Assembly (NCBI GenBank): GCA_015680685.1
Contig: MNCI01002038.1
Coordinates: 524,794-588,793, forward strand
DNA from: Gnetum montanum
Taxonomy: Eukaryota > Streptophyta > Gnetopsida > Gnetales > Gnetaceae
Direction of reading: 5' to 3'
Length of the DNA: 64,000 nt
Positions 11,573-25,007 of this stretch are shown one piece after another. Position numbers and translations under genes: made by a program. Every line of letters begins with the position of its first letter. Positions within the stretch are counted from its first letter, which is position 1. The notes under the pieces were generated by a model that worked only from the letters and a program-made list of their open reading frames with translations, made no database searches and was not told where the DNA came from.

Positions 11573-13050
11573 TGCCTCATATGGCAATCTCTTTCCAACA
11601 AATCCTTGTCACACAAAGAGCTAACCTCTTAAACCACCTCTTATTGGATATTATATTCAAATGATACTTAAAGTATTGTGGGTTATAATCAAAATGAATT
11701 GCAAATGCTATAATACAAGAAGTTTTGAAATATATATTAATGATATTGAATTTTAATTAAACAAATTCTATATTTATTATTTTATGAATATATTATTTGA
11801 TGAGTTAAAATTTAAACTAATAAGTTGATTGTGACCTCTAGCCTGGTAGCAAAGCTTTAATGTTATTTTTGTTACTATTAAAGGATCAAAAAGGATTATC
11901 ACTTGGAGTCTTAATGCTCATCCCATCAATGGGGACCTAAGAAGATCAATGGATAAGTAAAAGCCTACCCTCTTTGAGTGGTTGCACTTAATTGTTATGA
12001 TTGGCAAATGTAATTGTAAAGAATTCAATAGGTACATCAATACATTTAGAAATTTCAAAATGCATAGGTTGGAAAAGTACTATTAATTAATTAATTAGTT
12101 GCATATTATAATGATTTTTAAGTTAATAATTGTTCACAAAATGTTGTCCCGTCCATTTTATTTGGACAAGGCTAGGAAGATCTTACATGGAAGTGACGGG
12201 ATGAGATGGATGTGTGGTGTGCAAGGGTGGGTTTTGGAACCCCAAAATAATTGTAATATAGGTACATCCCCAAATATATAACTTAGCATTGCCCATCAAA
12301 ATCAAACCTATGACTTGGAGCTTCTAAATTGCCCATGAGTGGGAGGGAGGGGAGAGGTGTTGGACCCTTAAAAAATATGAATAATGAGCAAAGAAAATNC
12401 AGAGGTGTTGGACCCTTAAAAAATATGAATAATGAGCAAAGAAAATTCAAAGTACATTGCAAGTTTGACACCAAGTAGACATCATAAAAAAATATGAAAA
12501 GAAAAAAAATTTTGATTTTAAGGTTATCTACTCAAGTGTATAGCCTTACAATTGATGCATTGCAAAAATAAGAGAAGAAAATTAATTGTTAGTAGGGAGG
12601 AAGATCCAAATCAATATTCTTACCACTAGGCTAACACCTCATTTTTTTAAGGCTAGGATGATAATGATGACAACTTGCTAACAAAACAATACAAGTAAAT
12701 TTAATTAAACTGAGTTTTTTTAGTATGTCGTATTAACTAGGGCATGTAGCTTGCATCCTACTATCATAAGTTAGATCTTGAGAGGTTGTTAGGATATAAA
12801 ACTATTTTGCAAAACATTATTGAAACTAAATTGGTCTAATATCTCCATTGAGTATATTAGATGTAATTAAAAATAGTTTTATTTTTGTTATGTCATAGAT
12901 TTTCTATAATAATATATCTTAATGCAACTCATTGGAATTGAAATTATGACTTGGGCATTAGTGATAGGTGGCTCAAGTGCTTCGCTCATTGTCTTGTTAG
13001 CTCAAAGGTTGTTAATCTGAGCTACACTTGAGGCATCATTCTATTCCTCT
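11573..13050. other. Unassigned AT-rich sequence with an assembly scar
   Basis: No gene or recognisable element is seen. A single N at 12399 is flanked by two identical 46-bp copies (12353-12398 and 12401-12446), probably an assembly artefact. The remainder is AT-rich, with no convincing reading frame. Confidence 0.5.
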
Positions 13051-13427
13051 TGCATCATCATCATCATCCTAGCCTTGTCCCAACAAAATGGGGTTGGCTA
13101 CATCAATTCTTTTTCACCATTTGCCTTTATGAAGAGCTAAATCTTTATTTATNGTTCTTTTTCACCATTTGCCTTTATGAAGAGCTAAATCTTTATTTAT
13201 TTGTAGTTTCTTCAAATCATCTTCTAGTTTTCCTTTTGATGGCTTTCCTGAAACATTAATATAGAAAGCTTTGTTTATAGGATCATTGTATGATCTTCTT
13301 TGCACATGTCCACACTATCTAAGTTGCCATTCTTGTTGCTTATCTAAAATAGAATCCATTATAAGTCTTCCTTTGATGCCTATGTTATGTAGTTTATCTC
13401 TTCTAATAACACTCAACATCTATCAAG

Positions 13428-14664
13428 AAGATGGAATTTCCTTCAATCACTTGTGCATTGGAAATATGGGGAAGTAGAAATTCTAGTGGAAGATCTTTCA
13501 ATAGGACAAGCTCATCACAAAATTATTGGGGAATTTTTATTTTTTTTTTGAAGTAATTACCCTGTTGTGTTGAGGTTTAGGGGCACATGTAAAGCATTGG
13601 TTTAGTAGGAAGCAATGGAGAACTTTCTCAATCTTTCATGATGATAATAGACATGGCCAATTCACTAGAATTCTTAACATCCTTAAGAAACATAGTACCT
13701 CCTCTCTAAAAAAATTAACTCATGAATATACCTTTCATTTTGCTTTGATAAACGATACCTTCCATTTTTCTTCAACAAACCACAGACAATGAATCTCATA
13801 TCTTTATAGATAATCCTTTGCTAAGGTGAGGAGATGGAATCTTATTTGGAGGTTACATTGTCAACCAAAGGTAAGGTTTCATGCTTGGCTATTAATTCAT
13901 CATGTAGTGCTCACTCAGGGAAAACTCCAACATTAGGGTTTCACCATGGCCTCCTAGTGTATCCTTTGCTATAAGGATATTGAAATTACTATGCACCTTT
14001 TAAAGGAATATTTGTTTACAAAGGGTGTGAGTTGATTCATGCGCATGTGGACTAGGATCCTATGGGATCAATATTAGGTAATGATTACAAAAGGATCCAT
14101 CATGCAAACACACTTGCATGAGATTTCATTATGGGTGAAGGTTGCCTCGAAGATTTGTCTTGAGTGGAATGCTTGCACTTTTCATGAAAAGTGCCTAAAC
14201 TCTCACTATAAATGCATCACAAAAGCATCTACCAACTTTCACTTGTGCAAAAACATCCATGAATGTACAATGGCAATGGCCAATACTCATGGCTCCTTGT
14301 GAAATGAGTTGACATGGTACTCATAAATTATGTGTTCCTCTACTTTTCTAGATATGCAGACCCTATGTTTTAAATGAACATTATGATGTTGCGCATGAAT
14401 ATTTTTTGATTTTTGGTTTCAATGCCCTATAAAAATGCCTAGAACTTTTGTATTGGTTGAAAATAGGGTTGGGATTCCATTCCCCCATAGCTGATGCATG
14501 ATCCTTCTAATGGTTTGGTTCCTAGTTAACTTCATAATCTAAGTGTTCATCTATTTTCTTGGAGCATCATTTTCACTCCATGATGATACTGCTATTGTAA
14601 TTATTGATTTTGGATTAACCCCTCTCATTATATAAGAGACTAGACTTTCCTTAAAAAAACATTT
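13428..14664 (+). mobile_element. 5'-truncated L1 LINE with A-tail
   Basis: The insert is flanked by AACATCTATCAAG (13415-13427) and AACATCCATCAAAG (14665-14678), a LINE-like target-site duplication with one substitution and one extra A. It ends in a short A-run at 14653-14659. Near 13830-14010 it codes for a decayed zf-RVT type C-terminus (W-IW and P-K-RFHAWL pattern, then a Cys-x2-Cys). Inserted into the RTE LINE, it is younger than that element. Confidence 0.75.
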
Positions 14665-14989
14665 AACATCCATCAAAGCATTTACATTTTGGCCACACTA
14701 ATTTATTGTTCATGCCTTTTTTGTATAGTTCAACATCCAACACCATATAATATAGTAGGCATGATTGTTGTCCTATAAAATTTTCCTTTCAATTTTATTA
14801 GTATTATTTTATCACATAGAACATCACTATCCTATCTCCATTTTAACTATCTTTTCTCAATTCTATTTCTTATATCTTTATCAATTTTGTCATTTGATTT
14901 GAGGATTGATCCTAAGTAGTGTAATTGTTTACAGTGATGGACTTTTTTTCCTTGAATTACCACTTCTATTTCACTAATGTTTATGTTTT

Positions 14990-15830
14990 TATAAAAATTA
15001 CATTTCATATATTTTGTCTTACTTCTACTAATTTTAAGCTTTTTGATTCTAAAGCATGTCTCTATTTCTCCATTTTAGAAGCAATATTTTTGTGATTTGT
15101 ATCCACCAACATAATGTCATCTTCAAATTTCATACACCAAGGGATTTCATTTGATATTTCTTTTGTTAATTTATCCATAATAATGGTAAATAAGTATGAG
15201 CTAAGTTCAAACCCTTGATGTAAACCTACTGTAACTAAAAAATTAGATGTTGTTCCACAATTTATTCTAATTTTAGTGGTAGCTCCTTTGTACATGTCTT
15301 GAATTAGTTTAATATATTTATTAAAGATGTTTTGCCTTTGCAAGACCCACCAAATAATGTCTTTAGGTACTCTATCATATGCTTTTTCCAAGTCAATTAA
15401 TATTATATGTAGATTTTTTCTATGTTTTTTGAATTTCTTCATCAATTGTTGTATCAAGAAAAAAGCCTCTATAATAAATCTCCCTTGCATAAATCAAAAT
15501 TGATTTTCTAATACTATTGATTCAATTCTAAAATACTACTCTATAACTCTCTCCCAAAGCTTCATAATATGATTCACAAGCATGATCTCTCTATAGTTTG
15601 CACAATTTTGTACATCTCCTTTATTTTTATAAATGGGAACAACAAAGCTTTTTCTCCAATTGTTGGGCATTTTCCATCATTGAAAATTTTGTTAAATAAT
15701 TTTGTCAATCAAGAAATTCCTATATCTACAAATACTTTCCAAGATTTTATAGGAATGTCATTTAGTCCAACGGTTGTTCCATTTTTCATCTTTAATGAGA
15801 TTATATACACCTAAGAGAATGAAATTTTAT
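14990..15830 (-). pseudogene. RTE LINE reverse transcriptase fragment
   Basis: The longest open piece (15062-15490) shows RTE-type RT motifs in order: GRFIIEAFFLIQQLM, DLEKAYDRVP, LHQGFELSSYLF and MDKLTKEI. The active site, normally FADD, reads FEDD, so one residue of the box has changed. The upstream and downstream parts contain stops. RT would make the LINE cDNA at the cut target; this copy cannot. Confidence 0.8.
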
Positions 15831-16499
15831 TAACCAAACCAAAATTTGGTTCTTTTTCTTGGATGTCTTCTCTTGGGAATTCTTCATTTACTAATTCTTA
15901 AAAATGAATTTTTCACTTATCCAAAATTTCATTGGCTTTTACTAAATTTTTTCCATTTGCTTTCTTAATACATTGGACATGATCAATGTCCTTACATTTC
16001 TTGTTTTCCAATTTTTGCCAATTTATAAATATATTTTTCTCCTTCATTTATTCCTAATGTATCATAAAAGTTATCCAATGCCTTATGTTTAACTTCGCTA
16101 CTACCACAATTTCCTCCTTCTTTGCCATTTTGTACATCAGCCTATTTTCTTGGCCACTACTTTGCTACCATTCCTTAAAGCATTTTTTCTTGTTTTGGAT
16201 AGCATGTTGCATTTCATCACTCCACCATCATGCCTTCTTTGGAATATATTTTTTTCCTTTTATTTCACCCAAAATGTTCTTTCCAATTTTGTGAATGCAA
16301 CTTTTCATTTGGCTCAAAATTAAATTTGCAAAGCAATCCTAATTCCAAGTGCCTTCATGAAGCAATTATTTTCTAAATAAGGTGATGTTATCTTCCTTCA
16401 AATTCTATCATTTTATGCATTTAGTCCCTTTTCTTGTGCTATTTTTGAAGCTTTGTATAGCTATGTCCATGACCATTAGTCAATGCTGAGTTGTAAGGC

Positions 16500-17240
16500 A
16501 CTCTCCAAGTATGATTTTACAATCTTTGCAGATGGCCCAATTTCTATTATGTAGTAAGAAATAATCAATTTTTATTTTATTCATACCACTCTTATATGTG
16601 ATTAAATGTTCTATCATCTACTTAAAATAAGTATTTGCAATTACAAGCTCACAAACACTTGCAAATTGCAAAAGTAAATCTCCCATATCATTATGCCCTC
16701 CAAATTCATGTCTCTCATGAATCTTGTCATATTCCATTTTTATAGATCCAAGATGACCATGAAAGTTCCCTCTAATGAATATGCTTTCTTGTTGGAAAAT
16801 TTCTTTAATCATCTAATCCATAGAATCCCAAAAATCATGCTTGATGGAATTATCTTGGTCAATTTATAAAGCATATATACTAATGACGTTGATGATCTCA
16901 TTTCCAAGCATAAGTTTGATGTCCATAATTCAATTGTCATGGCAATATACTTGTACCACTTTATCTTTGATACATTGATCAATCATAATATTCACTCCAT
17001 TTCAATGATTTTCTTTTGCTGAGTAGAAGAGTTTGTAATCCTAACCTAAATCTTTAGCTTTCTTCCCTTTCCTTCTTGTTTTCTTGAAGGCAGGCAATGT
17101 AGATTCTTTGTCTCTCAATGGTGTTAGTAATTTCAGAGGTCTTTTTATTGAGAGTATTAATAGTCTAGATTATCATCAAAAATTTCTATTATTGGACCTT
17201 CTTCTTTATCCATACTTGTTCCTGATGTGGAAATCCTTGT
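16500..17240 (-). pseudogene. RTE LINE endonuclease fragment
   Basis: The best piece (16618-16812) carries IRGNFHGHLG, matching the GDFNGHVG core of APE-type LINE endonucleases with the Asp changed to Asn, followed by LLLQFASVCELVIANTYF. Stops interrupt it on both sides. The enzyme would nick target DNA in the nucleus. It lies upstream of RT as in intact RTE elements. Confidence 0.65.
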
Positions 17241-17260
17241 CTACTTTTCACAACATCTAG

Positions 17261-17604
17261 GTGATGATGTTACACGTTATTTCTGAAGGTTGTCCTGAGA
17301 AGAGCTTACCCATTTTCCATAGCAACTAGAAATTATGACTACTACACATTGCATCTAGGGAATGTGCTAGCATCTACAAAACCTAGAAAATAACTCATCT
17401 ATGAGATTTGGTAAGGTTTTAATCCTAGCTACCAACTTGATGCTAACTCTTCTCCTTTTCATATTCAAGCTTGGGATTGATATTGATGAAGTTATCATTC
17501 TATTTCTATCTAATTATTCTAAAATGTCATGTTGGTTATATCTCTTTGAGTATTCTTATAGTCATTATTTTAGTTTTAACAAAGAGGTGTTAGCCTAGTG
17601 TTTT
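17261..17604. other. Unassigned sequence
   Basis: AT-rich DNA between the RTE LINE and the tandem array. A 65-residue open frame at 17401-17598 has no recognisable motif and is not supported as a gene. Confidence 0.4.
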
Positions 17605-18690
17605 GCAAGTTTTCAAAAATTTTTAAAATTGACATGTTTTACTAAGTATGAAACACTAGCAAGGTCAAAACTAATCTCTGCACCTTCAAATCATCCCACA
17701 CACTAGGTTCACACCATTCCATAGGTTTACAAATTTCCCATCACTTAAAAATTATCATTTTAACTCATTTTGAGGTTAGTTTCAACCTTTCTAGAGTTAG
17801 AATTTTCCATAGGAAAAATGGCCAAAATTTTTCTAACTCTAGAAGTTGACACTTATACTCCATCAACATTAGCACTTATGAGACCTCATCAATTATAATA
17901 ATCTACATCAAAAACTCTTGAGATCCCTCACCTTTGCTCCAATAGGCTTTGATGAAAGTCTAGGACTCAAAAAAGATCCTTGGAAGCTCCAAAATCTAAC
18001 TTAGAAGAAACAATTCAAAATTTTGCTAAGTATGAGCTTGAAAATTTTTAGAACTTATAAGACAACACTACTAATCTCCTCAATCATCATTTTTATCCAT
18101 TCCCAAGCTTCTCACATCACTTAGAATCACCTCAACATCCTCCTAACTCATTTCAACGATAGTTTAGGCACCATGAAGGTCATGCGATAAAACTTGAAAA
18201 ACTTTCAAAACATTTTCTCTAAGTATCATGGTGATGCTAACACTGATGCAGTGTCAATGTCAACATTAGTACTTCTAGCACTAACATCATCCATCATCAA
18301 AGTATTGCCTTGGCCTCGCATATCTCTCAGCATCACTTTAGAATCTTTTAGTGTTAGTTTGGGGGAAAAACAAGGCCACAATAGCTTAAAACAGTGACTT
18401 TGGCAAAAATCTCAAAATTTTTTCTAAGCATTCTTAATGTTGATGTTGTGTTAGTGTCAATACCCTTAATACTACCAACCTTTGCAAGGCATGATCAAGC
18501 TTGGCATCTAGCATCATCTCCTCATTTCTTTGCGTTCTCAAGCATAATTTCAGCATCCTGCAACATTAATTTGGAGGTCAAATGAAGCTCTAAAAGTTCA
18601 TTTTAGCACATTGAGAGATTTACAAAAATTTCACTAATTGTTGATGATGTTGACGCTATATCAATGTCACCTCAATGGGTGGGTACACTT
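17605..18690. repeat. Diverged tandem array, period about 190-215 bp
   Basis: A recurring word of the type CAAAATTTTnCTAAGTAT starts near 17612, 17824, 18012, 18207, 18412 and 18624. The stretches that follow share further words such as GTTGATG...GTGTCAATG and CATCATC. Units are strongly diverged, so the array is old. It could be a decayed satellite or an expanded part of an unrecognised element. No coding role is visible. Confidence 0.5.
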
Positions 18691-19639
18691 GCTAGAATCA
18701 AAGACCATACTTGCTATTACCAAACTTAGTAACAAGTTACGCTTAACTCCAAGTTTGATTTTAAGAACCTACATTAAATTTGGCAACTCTGAACCTATAA
18801 ATACAAGATCAAAACACAAATTTCATGTTGGTTTTTGGGAATTTGAGAGTGCTTATTAAATTCTAAGAGATCAAGAGCACGAGTGACTATTACCATGGTA
18901 GCACTCAAATGTTTCTTGGCCACCTTCAACACCTTTGGTGACAATTCCAAAGATAGATTTTTTGGGCTTCTATAGCACTTTCTAGAGTTAGAATTTTTTT
19001 AGCTTCAATGTTAGTGATAGGAACCTTAGCTAAAGCAACCTCATTTTAGCCCAAAATTGACTCTTGATTACAACTATGGCTTTCCCATCTATGAACTAAT
19101 CCTCTAAAGGCTTAATTTCACCTTCTGAATCCATATTTTGCTTAATATTTGAGCTTCTTTTATTACTTTTTCTTCCATCACTTGTAGTTTAATCCTTCCT
19201 AGGAGGTAAACACTTTGTCATTCATCATTAAAGTATTTTTATTATTTAGGAAAGAATCTAGGACCTTTCTCCCATATTGTAGCATCTTATTTTCATTATT
19301 TATCAACTATTTATTCATGTTCCATACATAGAATTCATTCTATCACTTACATCGCATTTTATACTTCCTCAAATTTTTAGCATTTTTATACTTAACTGTT
19401 TCTCCATATAAAAATCTCATTTTTCGAGAAGGGATCTAAGATCCTTCTTTCTACATGATAATATTATTATTTTAATATATTCTATTATTTTATACGAGTT
19501 TTATTCTATTGTTTAAACTCCATTCTATAATTCATACTTAGTTATTTTTCCACTAACTTCATCCTTAGTCATTTTTAACATTAAAACTTTACTTTTTCAT
19601 TATTCCCTACCATTCCTAGTTCAAATGTGGTAGGTTAAG
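18691..19639. other. Unassigned AT-rich sequence
   Basis: No gene is supported. Two loosely similar stretches, near 19250-19300 and 19425-19480 (both with a GGATCTA-GA-CCTT type word), suggest another short diverged duplication. Confidence 0.35.
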
Positions 19640-20975
19640 TGTCACAACCTAAAAATTTGCAAAAATTTTATTATTTAATTTAATGCATGTAATTAATTCT
19701 TTAATGTTGTCATATATGTTTTAGTAGATTAGATTATTGTCATTACTATTATTTTTGTTATTGTTGTTATTAGTTTCTACTACAACGGAATACAATTTGC
19801 TTGTTAGAGTATTTTGTTAAAGTTTTGTATCCTTTATTTATTTTACTACTATTTAGGCCTAATCATAGATCTTCTAAATATTTTATGATTAAGTGTTGAA
19901 ATCCAATTACCTTAGGAAGTTTTCTTTTTATCAATTATTATGTCTTTACATGTATTTTGTTATGCATATTTTATTCTTTATGCACATTTAGTTATGTATA
20001 TTTAATCTTTATTATGCACATTCAATTATGCATTTTTATATTTTATTATGCACATGTGATTACATAATACTCTGTTTATGAAACAATTCTAGACCTTGAC
20101 CCTACCCAAAACATATCCCTTATTACTTTTTGTCATTAAACTAGGATTTGAAGTTCATTTTTAATTATAATTAAATATTGCATAAATTAGCTTTGTTAAG
20201 GAAGTAGCTTAGGATGATATCCTACCCAAAGTTTGACCTTACCAATGTGTCTTGAGATATCATAATTTCTCATTTGCTAAGATACCATAAAAGTTTTGGC
20301 ATTTGTACTAGGAAACTATGATAAGTAATGCCTAGATAAGATTTTAGCATATGATTAGGTAGAACACTTAACAAGGATCTCTTAGGTTCAAATGGAATTT
20401 GATTTGAAGTCTCAGTGTGCATGTTAGGAGAGGGTGAACACTAAGGGTATTAGTAGAAAGAGAAAAAGGGAAACAAACTTAGGAAAATGTAAAGTTTAAA
20501 AATTATTTTTTAAAAAGTTCAAAATAAAGTTTGAAAAGTCAATGGCAGAAAAAGCACGTTCACATGAAAATGTGATATATGTAGCATGCATGCTATATGC
20601 ATATAATGCATATTACTTTTCTCTTTCCCAACACATTTTGTCCAGCTCCCTCACCCATCACTTATTTTATACCATCATTTTTCGTGCAACTATTGTTTTT
20701 CTAAAAATTTGTCTTATCATGTTTTTCTAAAAGACATTTTTTGCCTTTTTTTTCTCTTTGTTTTGAAGCTCATTTGAGCCTAATTTCTTTGGTTCTTTCC
20801 CTTATAAATAGGCTAAGGCCTTAGATACATTTTATCACAGTTTGTAAAAGGGTTTCAAGTGTGACAAGTTAAGCAAAGCAACAACAAATTGAGAGCATTA
20901 GGTAGAAAAGAAAGAAACTAAGAATATTTTGGGAGCTCTCCTAGCACAAGATTATTTTATTTTTCTTTTCATATG
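19640..20975 (+). repeat. Probable Ty3/gypsy LTR, interrupted by element B
   Basis: It starts TGTCACAACC, a common start of plant Ty3/gypsy LTRs, and has a TATA box (CTTATAAATA at 20801-20810) about 170 bp before it stops at the left end of element B. No internal region or partner LTR is found in the window, so it may be a solo or partial LTR. The call rests on start and promoter layout only. Confidence 0.45.
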
Positions 20976-21886
20976 TGATGAGCGGCGAGTATACCCTATG
21001 TCCAACCATATGAATCACTAAGCATTCATGTGCAATTTGATCAGATTCTATGGACTTATAGCCTTCTAAGTACATTGGTCTCTAGGAAGTGAAACTAATC
21101 ATTCTCTTCCCAATTACACTTGTGAAACACAAAGGTATGGTTAAGTGCAACTGAGGCATATGATTTTTATCATTTTTATGTTTTATGTTCTAAGTTGCCT
21201 AAGAATAAAGAATAGAGAACTAAAGATATTTAATTATTGATTTAATCTAACTAGCTAATATCTAACTAATCCTAGCATAAGCATCTGTTCCCACCTACTG
21301 TACACATCTTGAATACATTTAACACTACTGGGTTACCAAACATTAAGCGTTACTAGGATTACCAAGTGCCAAGCATATGCTCAAAGTGGTCATACTTATG
21401 TACTTAATTTATTGCTATTTAATATACCTTAATTTAGCTTAATTTATTTCTTAATAAATTATTTAATTACTCAAAGTATTAAAGGAAACTACATAAAATC
21501 CTAAATGCATAAAGAAAATAATTAATCTATTTCAAAGTGTTACAAGGTTTATTAGAAGGCTTTTCTTGATTGCTGAACACACTGCCATGCTCAAGTACAA
21601 TAGTGCTCAAATTAAGATCCATACACTCTTTGACTCCTACTATAAGCACTTAGAAAAATATTCTAACTTTTAGACAAGAAAACTGCAAGAGCTCTTCTAA
21701 AACTATGAGACTTATTACCATAAATGTGGCTAGTGAGCGCATATTTATAGGCAAAAACAAACACTATGTTGATGAGGCCATGTCAACACATCAAATTCCA
21801 CATCGACGTAACTGTGTTGATGGGGTCACATTGATAGGGCCATCTTGACAAGGCCTCATTGATGTAACCCTTGACACAACTCATCA
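20976..21886 (-). repeat. 3' LTR of element B
   Basis: A 911-bp LTR with TGATG...CATCA ends, related to the A LTR. On the minus strand U3 holds clustered words such as TTGATGNGGCC, then a TATA box (plus 21741-21750). Next to its internal edge lies the polypurine tract. Confidence 0.85.
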
Positions 21887-21898
21887 TACCCCCACAAC
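21887..21898 (-). promoter_or_regulatory. Polypurine tract of element B
   Basis: Minus-strand GTTGTGGGGGTA directly abuts the 3' LTR. It would prime plus-strand cDNA. E has the near-identical GTCGTGGGGGTA at 49182-49193. Confidence 0.8.
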
Positions 21899-22175
21899 TG
21901 AATGAAAACTCATCCTCGAGTGAACAAAAGGAGGAATAATCTTCTTATAAAATTTTGCAAAGGTATCGGATTATTGACTAAGTACTAACACACACAAACA
22001 CAACACACACACATGAACAAACACTAAGTACCAAAATGTATGGAATTATAATCATTAAAAAATTTTGATGTTCAAAATAACAAAATTGAACACTAGGACA
22101 AAACTAACAAACATAACTCCTCTGATGATGTGAAGATCATGATGAAGCTCAAATGGTCTTAGGCGATGGAGGTTC

Positions 22176-25007
22176 CTAAGGCTTCAAAGGACCTTCTCCT
22201 ACTTTAGGCACACATGGTGCTGAAGGCAGTTGTGTTTGACCTATGGTAACTACAAATTTTGATGGAAGATGGAAGGTATCCAATAGTGTCTTCATCTTCT
22301 CCTCATTACCCCTAGGATCATGCATGGTCCACGTAGCATCACCAATATGGGTCAGCATGGGAACATCCCAAGGATAGGGCATTGCTAGGAATAGATCCTT
22401 CATGTTGATAAACCAGGAAGTGAAAATTTTTTTGTTCAACATCAAACTCCTTGCGAACATTCTACAACTCCTGGTAGTCATTCATCCTTTTGGCCAGGTT
22501 CTCAGCAGTTAATCTCTACTTAGTGAATTGTGCCTTGAGAACCTCAAGTTTAGCATTACCAATCTCAAGCTTTTGCTTAATCTCCTTATGAGTTTTGAAC
22601 TCTACCTCATACAGTAAGTACGAGTTGGCCACTTACTTTTGTAATTTTGACTACGATTGTCTAGAAGTCAATATTGCTAGGTTTGCATAATGGAGATTGG
22701 CAAGCTCCATATACTCCATCATCTCCTTAATCTACAACTCTTTCATGCAAATTTTTGCATTGTTATAGTTGTTGAGCCCATCAAAGATAGGCTGCTAGAC
22801 ATCACCTCTATCCTTGAGCTACTAGAGTGCCTCATTAACTTTTACCTTCACCATTTGAATGTGTTTTTCATTGACCTTTTTTTGTAGACTGATCTAATCT
22901 CTATAATGCTTTTTGAATCGCAAATTTGAGAGCCTCAATTTTTGAGGTGGTTATCTCTATTGTAAATTTTTGGCAAAGGGACCAAACTTCCTCCATGGAG
23001 AGATTTCTATTTTTGGCTACCAATCTTCTCAGTTTAGTGTTCACTCTGGCTAGCTACTCTTGTTGTTGATGGATGAAATCTAGCATTTGCTACTTTTGCA
23101 CATCAACATTCCATAGGCGATGATTCTTTATGATCAAAATCACATCTCCTGAAAAGTCTAGTCCAAGGCCTTTTGGATATTATGCATTGTGGCATTAGCC
23201 AAGGATTGATCAAAGATTGTAATCTCCTTAGTGTCCTAAACCTTTTTGAGCTTGTTTTGAAGTTGTTTACAAGCTTCATCACGTGTCAATGTAGGGTTGA
23301 GAAATGCAGGATCAGCAAGACAGGCTCTTAATTCAGCAACTTCTATAGCCAAGTGTTGGTTTTGTACTTGGGTTGTTTCAAGTTGCTCCTCCAATATAAT
23401 GCACTTATCCTTTGCTTCTAGCCACTTTGACTAGGTTGTAGTGATTGTATTTGGAAGATCATAGATATCTACAATTGGTTGCCTAGTTCCCATTAGTTGA
23501 TCTAGCAACTCCTCGTGCTAAGCTATGCTCAATCTGTCACTAACTATTCTTGCGAACATCTACACATCTCTGAGTGCAAAAAGGTCTAGTACATACACTA
23601 CAGGTGCATTCAATACTTTGACAATTCTATCAACAACCACCTCTACTACTGTCTCCTACCCTTGGTGTTTCATCACTAAGATAGTTGCCTCCTTGCCCTC
23701 CTCTAGACACATAAAAAATGTAGCGGCATTCCCAAAGTTTCTAAGAACTACTATTATTGTGAGAGAGATATCGTTGACTCTCGAGTGTCAGGATTTAATT
23801 GCATGGGTAGCTACATTGTTTGGGCTAAGAAAATTGATCCAACTTCCTCCATTTAATTGATGGTTCAAGCCACTTATTTGAGGTAACTCATCACTAGGCC
23901 AAACACAGATGGGTCATCACCACTTGTGCCTATTTGCTACTCTTGCTCTCGCAAGAGCTGCTCTCAAATCTTGTGCATGTGCTTAAGGGTAGCATAGGCA
24001 TTCGATGTTGTTTCATGAGTGGGTAGTGGAGGCAATGGTTGCTACCCCTCTTTCTTGGTCACAGTGGGGTCTTATCCTTTATCATTTATGCCTAGGGGGT
24101 AACAGGAGCATGCCTAATTATGTCATTAGCATAGCAAACTATTCTTGCACTTTTTCATAGTTTTCCAATAAGGCATGGAAAGGGTAGGTCCATCCTTCCA
24201 TGTTCATTTTGCTTAAATCGCATCTCTATCTCTAGATAAATTAGCTATGAAAGGTTCATAGGGAATTTCCTGCTCAAAGCAGCACACATACAGGCAAACA
24301 AAGTGATCACCTTGCTAGGTCTCACTGTTGGATTAAGGTGGTAGGCCACTATCTTGAAATATATGTGCTTCACCGGGGTCAGTGGACCATAATTCTTATA
24401 CTCCACTTCATAATACCGTTGGATCCACTCCTTTGCCTCCAAATAGGCTTATGTGGATATCTCTACCTAATTTGTTCTAATATCAAGCAACCCAAGGATC
24501 TGCATAGTGGCCTCCACCAAGTAGGACACCTAAATTTCCTTTATCTTTATAGTGGCCCCCACCTACCTACCATTCCAGAAGAGATATATCTCTCCCATGT
24601 ATCATTTTCCACTAAAAGTGATGATTGACCACATGAGTTGAGTTCTTCAACTACATATTGACTTCTGCTGGAGCATATTCTAAGAATGGTCCAAAGTTTA
24701 ATTCTTAGATAACTGAACATTGGATGTCACAAGGCTTGATCTAATCAAGACAAGCTTGATTCAATGTGATCTCAAGTCTTAGCACGAGTCCTGATGCCTC
24801 ATCTTGATGGGATTTTTCAATTATGGCTGCTTCTTCAAGAATCTGTCGAACACATTCCACTTCGAGCTCCTCCCAAAGAGCTCTTGTCACGTGAGTTTCT
24901 GCTACCTATTCTTGGACTTATTTTTGTTGATCTCTTCTAGCTCTAGATCATTTGTCCCTTGGTTAGGATGGTCCTCCTTCCTACAGGCATTTCAATCTAG
25001 GTGCCAT
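22176..25007 (-). pseudogene. Third ORF (env-like position) of element B
   Basis: The minus-strand reading starts at the ATG 25007-25005 (MAPRLK) and runs, with stops, to about 22176. The N-terminal half includes HIYFKIVAYHLNPTVRPSKV (near 24370), resembling the putative plant transposon protein domain found in Athila-like third ORFs. The part at about 22460-23520 is rich in Lys, Glu and Leu, suggesting a coiled coil. A final piece ending VGEGPLKP is open at 22176-22481. No clear signal peptide or membrane segment is seen, so the env label is positional only. The splice-site-like TGTGATTACAA before the ATG has lost its final G. Confidence 0.6.

Larger units (their letters stand above)
13051..17260 (-). 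mobile_element. RTE-clade LINE, degenerate, split by an L1 insertion
   Basis: The minus strand carries an endonuclease domain followed by reverse transcriptase and a 3' end with a (GAT)n tail (plus-strand ATC repeats at 13053-13067), preceded by a phrase equivalent to VANPILLGQG, common in plant RTE LINEs. An L1 fragment (13428-14664) splits the 3' part. A second single-N scar with 46-bp flanking duplication lies at 13107-13200. The 5' end near 17260 is approximate because the target-site duplication was not found. Confidence 0.75.

Noticed and set aside
12960-13020. tRNA-like stretch (GGTGGCTCAAGTG...)
   Set aside because: No cloverleaf with proper acceptor stem and T-loop can be drawn.
22176-25007. 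Calling the third ORF a true envelope gene
   Set aside because: No signal peptide, cleavage site or transmembrane segment is visible; only its position after pol matches env.
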